Source: Actinomycetota bacterium | GTDB taxonomy: Bacteria > Actinomycetota > Geothermincolia > Fen-727 > Anoxymicrobiaceae | DNA length: 8,444 bases | Direction: 5' to 3' | Assembly (NCBI GenBank): GCA_016649525.1 | Contig: JAENXM010000067.1 | Span: forward strand, 1-8,444 | Shown here: positions 1 to 6,347 of the stretch, piece by piece | How positions within the stretch are numbered: the stretch's first letter is position 1 | Layout: every line of letters begins with the position of its first letter | Notes under the pieces: generated by a model | Told to the model about the DNA's origin: nothing | Databases searched by the model: none | The model's input: only the letters and a program-made list of their open reading frames with translations | Program-made: the position numbers and the translations under genes

Positions 1-7
1 TACCGCC

Positions 8-1609
8 CTACTCGAGAAGGCCGCAGGCCGGTCCCGCCAGCGCCGCGCCTTCAATACCGGGATGGAGGCCCAGCAGGATCAGGTCGTAGCTCCCGGCGGG
101 TCGCGCGCCGCCGCTAAGCAACGATAAATCGATGAGGTCGACCGAATCGCAGATGCCGAGGCGCACCGCCACCTCCGCGCAGCTCGGCTCGAGACCCGCC
201 ATAAGGGTTCTGTCTGCTGACAGGTCCGCCGCCTCGCGAAGCCACCTCAGCCAGAATATCTCGTTTCCCTTTCCGGCCCCTTCGAGGTAACGTCTTATCG
301 CCCTCGTCTCGGCAGAGAGCAGGCCGAACGACGCGTCGACACGGGCAGGTACCGACTGTGCCCGGGTCGCTTCCGGTCCGGGCAAAAACTTCTCGACGGG
401 GACCCTCCCTTTATCGACTCTCCTCAAAGCCCTTGCGCCGCGGAAGACGACCCCTGTCTTCAGCAGCGCATTCTCGCTCTGCAGCAGCGAGACCCGGGAG
501 CCGGCATCGGCCGACTGCGCCCTTGCTTCTCCGACCTCGCTCCTGAGCGCGTCGTTTGCCGCCCTGACTTCACCGAGCTCATCTAAACCATCCACTATGG
601 CGTTCTCCTGTTGCAGTATCCGATCGCTTCGAGCGAGGTCGTCACTCTTCGCGTCATCGCCGCTCACAGGAGAAGATCTTCTCCGGTAGACATCGACGAC
701 AAAATCCGAGTCGATGACGCCGTCCTTCATCAGGAGCTCCTCCAGCATGGCGACGGTGGATATGAAAGAGCTGTCAAGATCATCTTCCTCGTTAAAGTTC
801 TCCAGGATACCGGAGAGGAACGGGTTCAGGAGGGTGCCGCCTATCTCGCGCCTGTCGATCCGCTCGAAGAACATCTCTACGACGTCCAGCATCCCCGCGG
901 AGCGCACCGCTTCAGACGGGTCGTTCATAACCATCGAGCATATCTCGGGCCGCCTCGGATAAGGGATCGTCTCGCCCGCGAGGTGGTTGAACCTGTACCG
1001 CCACGGCAGGAATCCGTATATATCGAATACGAGCTTCAACTGGAGCGGGTCCCACTGGAACCTGCTGGGCCCCGCGTATTCGTTCAATACCAGCAGCCCG
1101 TCGTCCTTGAGGCAGCTGTGCAACTGCTCGACGCAGAAATAGAGATTGTTGATGTGGTGGAGGGCACCGGCAGAGAAGACCATGTCGTACTCTCCCGCGG
1201 GTAGCGCCTGGCACTCGAGGTCCACCCGTTCATACTTTACCGGCAGGTCCCCCGCTTCCCGGCGCGCTATATCGAGCGCCCCTTCGGCGATGTCGATCCC
1301 GACCATCTCGTGACAGAGGCCCTGGCTAATCGCGTCCCGCTCCAGGAGGCCGGTCCCGCAGCCGATGCTCAGGCCCAGGTCCGCGGGGCGCTCCAGATGC
1401 CTCTCCTTCAACCATCCGAGCCAGTTCCTCGTCTCGACTCCGGTGACCCTCCTGTTGATTATCCCGTCAACCAGGGCCGATGAGCTCCAGTCGACCCGCG
1501 GCTCCCCCGCGCGGACGCGCTTCTCGGCCTCCGCCGACCACCATGTTTCGGCCTTCTTCTTCCTGTATTCATCACGAGGGCCTCCGCCGTTCACCCGGGC
1601 GTCCACCAC
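8..1609 (-). CDS. SAM-dependent methyltransferase with coiled coil and degenerate second methyltransferase-like domain
   Basis: A 533-residue protein. Residues about 60-250 are a class I methyltransferase: motif I SIGCGTG (81-87), Asp106 in VGIDIA, VDLECQALPAGEYDMVFSAG (129-148), then ALHHINN and the strand DDGLLVLNEY (169-178). Residues 315-385 are charged and probably coiled coil. Residues 449-533 echo the first domain: FWLRWLRE (452-459) against NWLGWLKE (62-69), a short hydrophobic strand with MAGLEP where SIGCGTG should be, VDLIDLS against VGIDIA, PAGSYDLILLGL against PAGEYDMVFSAG, and finally GLLE-stop where the first copy has GLLVLNEY. The second copy thus lacks the SAM glycine loop and ends at that strand. 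The start is the first GTG of a GTG-GTG pair with no strong ribosome site; GTG at codon 6 behind GGTGG is possible. It probably methylates the exported glycan; the dead domain may bind or regulate. Confidence 0.85.
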   Translation of the reverse strand: MVDARVNGGGPRDEYRKKKAETWWSAEAEKRVRAGEPRVDWSSSALVDGIINRRVTGVETRNWLGWLKERHLERPADLGLSIGCGTGLLERDAISQGLCHEMVGIDIAEGALDIARREAGDLPVKYERVDLECQALPAGEYDMVFSAGALHHINNLYFCVEQLHSCLKDDGLLVLNEYAGPSRFQWDPLQLKLVFDIYGFLPWRYRFNHLAGETIPYPRRPEICSMVMNDPSEAVRSAGMLDVVEMFFERIDRREIGGTLLNPFLSGILENFNEEDDLDSSFISTVAMLEELLMKDGVIDSDFVVDVYRRRSSPVSGDDAKSDDLARSDRILQQENAIVDGLDELGEVRAANDALRSEVGEARAQSADAGSRVSLLQSENALLKTGVVFRGARALRRVDKGRVPVEKFLPGPEATRAQSVPARVDASFGLLSAETRAIRRYLEGAGKGNEIFWLRWLREAADLSADRTLMAGLEPSCAEVAVRLGICDSVDLIDLSLLSGGARPAGSYDLILLGLHPGIEGAALAGPACGLLE

Positions 1610-1631
1610 CGATCTTTGTAATCGTCTGTCG

Positions 1632-1672
1632 GAAACCAGAACTGGCGGTAAGATCTCTTATCAGTCGGTTTC
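1632..1672 (-). promoter_or_regulatory. Composite RNA hairpin in the leader of the third methyltransferase gene
   Basis: On the minus strand three nested arm pairs occur in order: GAAACC with GGTTTC (6 bp), ACTG with CAGT (4 bp) and TAAG with CTTA (4 bp) around an AGAT loop, separated by small internal loops. The whole element spans 41 nt and ends 22 nt before the GTG start at 1609. There is no T-run, so it is not a classic terminator. It could protect an mRNA end after processing, or limit translation of the last gene relative to the rest. The rest of the 109-nt spacer (1610-1718) shows no ORF or clear promoter. Confidence 0.4.
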
Positions 1673-1706
1673 ACGTTCTGCCGCGCAATCCGGTCCGGAA
1701 CTGGCG
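1636..1706. repeat. Near-perfect 12-nt direct repeat in the spacer
   Basis: CCGGAACTGGCG at 1695-1706 and CCAGAACTGGCG at 1636-1647 differ at one base and start 59 nt apart, both inside the only spacer over 100 nt between genes of the cluster. The left copy also makes up part of the 3' arm of the hairpin at 1632-1672, so the right copy could in principle offer a competing pairing partner. A regulator site or chance are alternatives. Confidence 0.35.
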
Positions 1707-1718
1707 TCCAAGAAACGG

Positions 1719-2693
1719 TCAACCCCGCTTCAAGAAACCCCTGCGGGGCCTCCGGGACCGGGCGTCCGGCTCCGTTACCCCGGAGCTCGATTCCGATGTC
1801 TCTCGATCCTTATCCTGCCGTGCTCTCTCGCGAACGGCGACTTCTTCCTCGAGCATCCCTATGTACTCGTCCTTCTTCTCTATCATGGATTCGAGCTCCT
1901 TGCTGTAATCCGCAAGCTCCTTGAAGTTGTACATCTGTTTCTCGAGCGCCCTCGCCCGCCTCTGGGCGTCGGCCTTTTCCCCGGACAGCTTTTCCAGCAA
2001 ATCAACCTCACCCGAGGGAGTGGCCTTTATGACGTATTGAAATGCCACCGCCTCCGGAGAGGAAAAGGATTTCACGACCTCCTCCAGGTTGGAAAGCCCA
2101 AGGGGGTCGAGCGTCTCCCTCAGCTCCGCCTCGGTGACACCGTGCCTCGTCCAGTCGAGCTCGTCAACCACGTAGCCGCATCCCTCCAGAAGGTCCTCCA
2201 TGCTCTTACGGGTGAAGTACTTGAGGTGGGTATCGTCGAGTATCCCGAAATCCTCGTAGTTGAACTCGCCCTTGAGGAGCATGAGGCGGATGCTGGCGTG
2301 GGCTATGTTCGGGACGGACATCACGATATAACCGCCGGGGGACAGCAGCCGTCGGGCCTGGGCCAGCAATATCTGCGGGAACTTGAGGTGCTCGATGACA
2401 TCGCCGAGCAGGCCGACATCGAAGGTCTCCCCACCGAACTCGCTTACAAGGTCCAACTCGTCGAGGTCTCCCACTATGACCCGGTCGCAGACCTCCCGCG
2501 CTTTCTCTGCGGCCTCGGGGGCGATCTCGATTCCTACCACGTAGCACCCGCGCTCCTTCAAGACGCCCGAGACGTAACCGGTGGAACAGCCGAAATCAAT
2601 CACGCGCTTGTCAGCGCCGATCATCGATATCAGCTTCGTGCGCGCGTCGTTGGGGTCGGAGAGGTTTAAATCCGTTTCATAGGGTTTCGCCAT
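1719..2693 (-). CDS. SAM-dependent methyltransferase (Methyltransf_23/UbiG-like) with coiled-coil tail
   Basis: A 324-residue class I methyltransferase. The catalytic domain covers about 1-225: motif I DFGCSTG (33-39), Glu56 in VVGIEIA ending the second strand, DLDELD (76-81), the conserved LLGDVIEHLKFP (95-106), SPGGYIVMSVPN (118-129) and DDTHLKYFT (153-161), which is frequent in surface-glycan methyltransferases. No essential motif is missing. Residues about 228-292 form a charged heptad-like region including LEKQMYNFKELADYSKELES (250-269), followed by a polar linker and a strongly basic tail, RSRRPRRGFLKRG. The tail could contact the membrane or the other basic modules in this locus; that is inference. 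Translation is probably coupled to the preceding gene through TGATG. Likely substrate: a sugar of the exported glycan, O- or C-methylation unresolved. A quinone or small-molecule substrate is less likely given the neighbours. Confidence 0.88.
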   Translation of the reverse strand: MAKPYETDLNLSDPNDARTKLISMIGADKRVIDFGCSTGYVSGVLKERGCYVVGIEIAPEAAEKAREVCDRVIVGDLDELDLVSEFGGETFDVGLLGDVIEHLKFPQILLAQARRLLSPGGYIVMSVPNIAHASIRLMLLKGEFNYEDFGILDDTHLKYFTRKSMEDLLEGCGYVVDELDWTRHGVTEAELRETLDPLGLSNLEEVVKSFSSPEAVAFQYVIKATPSGEVDLLEKLSGEKADAQRRARALEKQMYNFKELADYSKELESMIEKKDEYIGMLEEEVAVRERARQDKDRETSESSSGVTEPDARSRRPRRGFLKRG

Positions 2694-4012
2694 CAGCCGA
2701 AATCCCTCCGGCCGCGCCGGGTCACAAGGGCGTAATCGCGGTGGCTGAAAAGGGTGCGGTTCATCTTCTGGAAGTTCTGGTTCACCTGGCCGAAGAGTTC
2801 CTGTTCCCGCGGGTCGAGGGTTGCCATGTAAGAGGTGAGCTCCAGCTCCTCCAGGTGCTCCTCGGGGGGCAGGGGATTCAGGAATATGACTTCCGGGTCC
2901 AGAAAACCGTAGGAGAGACACAAAAGCTTGAGGGTCTCCGGGTGCAGGGGGTGCACCCGGCCGGAGTTCTCGAGCACGTAGCTAGCCGCGACGTAGAGGG
3001 AGAACGGGTTCGGGGTCTCGATCACCAGGACCCCCTCATCTGTAAGCTTCGTCCGGCAGAGGTCCAGCATCCCGATCAGGCGGCCCGGCGGCTGGTGTCC
3101 CGCGAACCTCGAGAGGGCGATCCCGTCCAGGGAGGCGTCCTCGACCGCTCCCAGGTATTCGAGCGGGTCGACCCGCGTAACCTCGAGACCGTGGTCCCGG
3201 CAGTAGGCGACCAGGGTCGGGTTCGTCTCGATCCCACTGACGGTTATCCCCTCCTGCGCCAGCAACTGCAGAAGCTCTCCCCTGCCGCACCCCATCGCGA
3301 GTACGTTCCGGCACCCGCGGAAGTACGGCAGGTACACCTTCTGGCGGTCCTTGACCGCTTTAGGGGAACCGTGCACCCTCTGCTCGAGCGAAAGTATGTC
3401 GAGCGCGCCCAGAAGGTCCTTGGTTTCGCTTTCGTCATCGTTGACTTCCGCCACCATCTCCGGCCCCGCCGGGGCACGCCCGGCAGAACCGCTGCGAAGC
3501 AGTTCGAGCTCGTTCTCAAAATCCAGCATGCGGTCCTCGAGGTACCTGACCAGGAACAGTATGTTTGCCCGGAACAGGGCGAGGTCCCTGCGCATGATGG
3601 TGCTCAGGATATCCTCGTTTATCTGGAGATGGTCCAGGTAGCGCTTCATCTCGTTTATGCTGCGCGTGGCATACGCGTTGAAAAGCCGCTGGTTGTCCAG
3701 CGCGGGGCTTATGTACCAGGAAGAGATCCTCCAGACGATGCGCTTTAAGAACCCGTAGAAAGGACCCAGCACGCGGCGCTCGGAGGTCAGCTCTCCGGGA
3801 AGGTTCATGTCATAGTAGGCGTTCGTGAGGTGGAGGTTTTCCATCAGGGCGCTCTCGTCGAACGGCTCTATCCTGTGTCCGTTCGGGGAGCTCTCCCTCA
3901 GGCGTTTGGTGATCTCCTCCGTGGTCTCGACTCCGTCCGCTTCCCCTTCTGGAGTCCTTTTGTTTCCCCGCCTTTTCAGCAATCCGCCACCGCCGTTCTC
4001 GCGCCAGAGCAT
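2693..4012 (-). CDS. WbdD-like SAM-dependent methyltransferase with N-terminal helical module
   Basis: A 439-residue class I SAM-dependent methyltransferase of the kind found in Wzm/Wzt loci. Residues 1-82 are polar and basic. Residues 89-128 hold a basic aromatic module (LKRIVWRISSWYISP then a polar helix) shared with the small protein at 5832-6332. Residues 110-172 look helical or coiled-coil. The lead-in LDILSLEQRVHGS (204-216) and KDRQKVYLPYFRGC (221-234) is typical of this subgroup. The Rossmann core follows: motif I MGCGRGE (240-246), acidic Glu262 in GIETN, and VLVIETPNPFSLY (328-340). Where relatives usually read EHLPP there is GHQPP (305-309). By analogy it may cap or methylate the chain end; no kinase domain as in E. 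coli WbdD is present. The ATG at 4012 lacks a clear ribosome site; a TTG at codon 11 behind GGTGGCGGA is an alternative. The stop shares one base with the next start (TGATG). Confidence 0.88.
   Translation of the reverse strand: MLWRENGGGGLLKRRGNKRTPEGEADGVETTEEITKRLRESSPNGHRIEPFDESALMENLHLTNAYYDMNLPGELTSERRVLGPFYGFLKRIVWRISSWYISPALDNQRLFNAYATRSINEMKRYLDHLQINEDILSTIMRRDLALFRANILFLVRYLEDRMLDFENELELLRSGSAGRAPAGPEMVAEVNDDESETKDLLGALDILSLEQRVHGSPKAVKDRQKVYLPYFRGCRNVLAMGCGRGELLQLLAQEGITVSGIETNPTLVAYCRDHGLEVTRVDPLEYLGAVEDASLDGIALSRFAGHQPPGRLIGMLDLCRTKLTDEGVLVIETPNPFSLYVAASYVLENSGRVHPLHPETLKLLCLSYGFLDPEVIFLNPLPPEEHLEELELTSYMATLDPREQELFGQVNQNFQKMNRTLFSHRDYALVTRRGRRDFG
2704..2709 (-). promoter_or_regulatory. 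Ribosome binding site that fixes the start of the second methyltransferase
   Basis: The minus strand reads GGAGGG, ending 10 nt before the ATG at 2693-2691, inside the last codons of the preceding gene. The open frame extends 76 codons further upstream (to 2921), but that part is the preceding gene read in another frame: it is proline- and arginine-rich and unlike any methyltransferase N-terminus. This site and the TGATG junction support 2693 as the true start. Confidence 0.6.
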
Positions 4013-4027
4013 GCCGCAGTTTTCAAG

Positions 4028-4036
4028 ATTATAGCA
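4028..4036 (-). promoter_or_regulatory. Candidate internal extended -10 promoter
   Basis: The minus strand of the 36-nt gap between the glycosyltransferase and the next gene reads TGCTATAAT, a perfect TATAAT with the TG of an extended -10. No -35 match is visible at 16-18 nt spacing, which would fall in the 3' end of the glycosyltransferase gene. A start about 7 nt downstream (near 4021) would leave a leader of only about 9 nt before the ATG at 4012. In a region this GC-rich, a perfect hexamer in the one intergenic gap of this part of the cluster is notable, but not proof of activity. Confidence 0.45.
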
Positions 4037-4048
4037 CCTCGCCGCTCC

Positions 4049-5839
4049 TCAGGAAGACACCTCGAGAAGCCGCTCTTTTATACGCCCGGCGGCGTTCGAC
4101 CAGGTCCACTTCTCTCTCGCCGCTATCGACGCCCTCGACCCCCTGGCGCGGGCCTCCTCCCGGTTCTCATACACGTGCCTCATCAACTGTGCCAGGTGGT
4201 CGATATCTGGATCCGCCCACCTGAAGCCCTCGTAGTACGGGCATTTGGCTACCGCCGGGATCAAGCCTTTGATATCTATCGGGTAACCGACCTCCTCGTC
4301 GAAGAACTCGGTCTGGGCGCTCCAGCGGGTGCTGATGACGGGAAGGCCGCAGGCCATCGCCTCCAGCGTCGGCATACCCCACCCTTCGCCGCGCGTCGGC
4401 AGGACGAAGCAGTCGCTCGAGCAGTAGAGCGCGCCCATCTGGTAGCTCGGCACGCTCTGGTTGAGGACCATCACAACGGGAGCGCGGCCGGCCCCGAGGT
4501 GCATCGCCTGCACCTGCCGCTCTATGTTCACCGCCGGGTCGGTGTTGGTGACCTTCAGGAGAAGCAGTACGTTGTCTTTGCTCGAGAACTCCCGGTTATA
4601 GGCTTTGAGGAGAACCTCGGGCGCTTTCCTCTCTCCCCATTCAAAGACCGACAGGAAAACGTAGCGGTCGTTGAGCCTGCGGGACCTTATGTGGGGGTTG
4701 AAGTAGTCGATGTCCACGCCGAGCGGCATAACCTTTATGGGCCTTTTGACCCCACTTGCCGCGAAGGTCTCCTGGTTGAAATGAGAAGGGACCCAGACCT
4801 CGTCGATCGCGTTTGCCTGCTCGACCCAGTTATCCGGGATCCCGTCGACCTCCAGCATCGAGTAGCCGACCCTGTACCTCCCGCTGTTCTTAAAGAACAC
4901 GTCCCCCTGTCCGTAGACGACCTGGGTTACGTCGAGGTCCTTCGGTTTCTTTCGCACCTCCATGATGCGCCCGTCGTCGTTGGGGGGCTCCTCGACCCCG
5001 TAGACATAACCGTAGCGGACGTCCACGTCGAGGGCCTCGAGCGCCAGGACCAGGTACTGGGACGAGACCGCGTACCCAGTCGGCGCGTTGATCCACGAAT
5101 GCCACATGACCCGCGTGTCGTACCTGTCGCGGTAGTAATTCTCCCAGCGCTTACGGTAGTCGTCACGGTATCTTTCAGCCGGGCCCTCGTGACCAGGCAC
5201 GCTCGCCGTCACGCTCACGGAACCTACGCACACGACCGGCAGCCCGGCTAGCTTCACCTTCAGGCAGAAGTCGGCATCGTCATATCCCGCCCCGTATCCC
5301 TCGTCGAAGCCGCCCGCCGCCTCGACTGCGTCCCTCTTTATATACATGCAACGGGAGTCGACTCCCTCCACCTGCCTGGTGTAGTAGAACTGGTTGATGT
5401 CTTTTCTGCCCCCGCCGATATGATACGGCTCGTACCCGGGCAATGTCATCCGGTAGCCGCAGCTGTCTATAACACCGCCCCCGTCAACGACCTTTACACC
5501 CGCGACGCCGCACCCGGAGGTCTCGGCCTCCTTTAAAACCTTTCGGAACCACTCCCTGTCGGGGAGCTTCACTCCGGCGGAAAGGATGACTGCGTCGCCG
5601 GAAGCTTCTCTAAGGCCCTGGTTTTTCCTCGCCCCCGAAGAAGCGCCGTTCTCGACCGCCAGTATCTCCATGCCGAGAGGCCCTAGAACCTCGCCCGCGG
5701 CCTGCGCCTCGCCGCGAGCGACCACGGCCACAGAGCGCACGTCCTTCGTGTGCGGGTTATCCGCGAGGGAGCGCGCCAGCTCGTTCGCCTCAATGCTGCT
5801 TTCCCAGTCGTGAATGATTATGGTCGGTCCGTCAGTCAT
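4049..5839 (-). CDS. Two-domain glycosyltransferase: GT2-like N half fused to GT4 C half
   Basis: A 596-residue soluble glycosyltransferase. Residues 1-240 follow the GT2 (GT-A) fold order: GARKNQGLREASGD (69-82), an MYIKRDA segment (165-171), and GGFDEGYGAGYDDADFC (176-192), which carries the late acidic motif. The usual early aspartates are absent: where GT2 enzymes have a VVDNGS-like strand this has VVARGE (39-44), and where they have the DxD-type strand it has LSAGV (86-90). Residues 243-596 form a GT4 (GT-B) domain with FEWGERKAPE (399-408) and the diagnostic E-x7-E, Glu485 and Glu493 in GEGWGMPTLEAMACGLPVI. This half therefore looks active and would use a nucleotide-sugar donor. The ATG at 5839 has AGGGA about 5 nt upstream and lies inside the end of the preceding gene. 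Likely role: building the glycan exported by Wzm/Wzt. Sugar and linkage cannot be read from sequence. Confidence 0.9.
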   Translation of the reverse strand: MTDGPTIIIHDWESSIEANELARSLADNPHTKDVRSVAVVARGEAQAAGEVLGPLGMEILAVENGASSGARKNQGLREASGDAVILSAGVKLPDREWFRKVLKEAETSGCGVAGVKVVDGGGVIDSCGYRMTLPGYEPYHIGGGRKDINQFYYTRQVEGVDSRCMYIKRDAVEAAGGFDEGYGAGYDDADFCLKVKLAGLPVVCVGSVSVTASVPGHEGPAERYRDDYRKRWENYYRDRYDTRVMWHSWINAPTGYAVSSQYLVLALEALDVDVRYGYVYGVEEPPNDDGRIMEVRKKPKDLDVTQVVYGQGDVFFKNSGRYRVGYSMLEVDGIPDNWVEQANAIDEVWVPSHFNQETFAASGVKRPIKVMPLGVDIDYFNPHIRSRRLNDRYVFLSVFEWGERKAPEVLLKAYNREFSSKDNVLLLLKVTNTDPAVNIERQVQAMHLGAGRAPVVMVLNQSVPSYQMGALYCSSDCFVLPTRGEGWGMPTLEAMACGLPVISTRWSAQTEFFDEEVGYPIDIKGLIPAVAKCPYYEGFRWADPDIDHLAQLMRHVYENREEARARGSRASIAAREKWTWSNAAGRIKERLLEVSS

Positions 5840-6332
5840 CGGTTTCCCTGTTTTTCTCCGCAGCCCGCTCCGGGCGGTCGATCCTTTCCTCCAGCGCGCT
5901 TATCCTCCCCTCCAGGTCCCCCTCCTCGATCTCTTCGAGCCGGGCTGTCAGGCTCTCGAGCTGCCTTGCCATCCCGGAGAGCGCCCTTTCGGTAGCGGAG
6001 TGAGTCCTGTGAAGCTGCTCGACCACGGGATTCACATACCAGTAGACCGACTTCCGTATCATCCGCTTCACGAAACGCTTGAGCGCCCCTGCCGGCCCGC
6101 CCGTCGCCGGGATCTCACAGGGAGCGGGGCCTCCCTCCAGAGGCGCCAGGCTCTGATGAAGCGCGAGCAGGCTGTCGGTGATGTCCTGCCAGGACCCCGG
6201 CACCAGGTAGGTGATCTCCTCAGTCCTCCTGACCTCTGAGCGGCAGGCCTGCACCCGTCCCGTGGAAAGACCGGATACCACGCCGGCCACGTCCTCGAGC
6301 ACGTCGTCTACGTCCGCGTCAACGGGTTCCAT
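5832..6332 (-). CDS. Small coiled-coil protein with a basic W-Y-x-x-P module, unknown function
   Basis: A 166-residue acidic protein with no enzyme motif. Residues 1-60 are polar and mostly helical-looking. Residues 84-102 form a basic aromatic stretch beginning LKRFVKRMIRK and ending YWYVNP. Residues 119-160 look like a coiled coil, with a charged Glu/Arg-rich repeat. The 84-125 segment aligns by eye with residues 89-128 of the methyltransferase at 2693-4012 (LKRIVWRISSWYISP, then a polar helix), so this may be a free-standing copy of that protein's N-terminal module. No signal peptide or clear transmembrane helix is seen; the basic aromatic helix could lie on the membrane surface. It starts 15 nt after wzt, with AAAGG about 9 nt before the ATG, and its end overlaps the glycosyltransferase start by 8 nt (ATGACTGA), suggesting translational coupling. 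A scaffold or partner for the transferases is an inference. Confidence 0.8.
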   Translation of the reverse strand: MEPVDADVDDVLEDVAGVVSGLSTGRVQACRSEVRRTEEITYLVPGSWQDITDSLLALHQSLAPLEGGPAPCEIPATGGPAGALKRFVKRMIRKSVYWYVNPVVEQLHRTHSATERALSGMARQLESLTARLEEIEEGDLEGRISALEERIDRPERAAEKNRETDD

Positions 6333-6347
6333 GACTCCCTGCCTTTA

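Noticed and set aside
1649..1660. TAAGA-TC-TCTTA palindrome taken alone as an operator
   Set aside because: It is better explained as the tip of the larger 41-nt hairpin, and 5-base arms are common by chance.
1365..2669. Long plus-strand open frame opposite the second and third methyltransferase genes
   Set aside because: It crosses the spacer between two well-supported minus-strand genes and shows no family motif; it is an antisense shadow.
2694..2921. A 76-codon N-terminal extension of the second methyltransferase
   Set aside because: The extension would overlap the preceding gene for 229 nt and is a Pro/Arg/Gly-rich out-of-frame reading of it. GGAGGG and the TGATG junction support the start at 2693.
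2741..3748. Plus-strand open frame opposite the WbdD-like gene
   Set aside because: Composition and lack of motifs mark it as a shadow of the methyltransferase on the other strand.
3830..5251. Long plus-strand open frame opposite the glycosyltransferase gene
   Set aside because: It mirrors the glycosyltransferase gene and the start of the next gene. High GC at third positions keeps the opposite strand free of stops. The predicted protein is rich in Arg, Val, His and Pro with no recognisable motif, whereas the minus strand carries clear family motifs.
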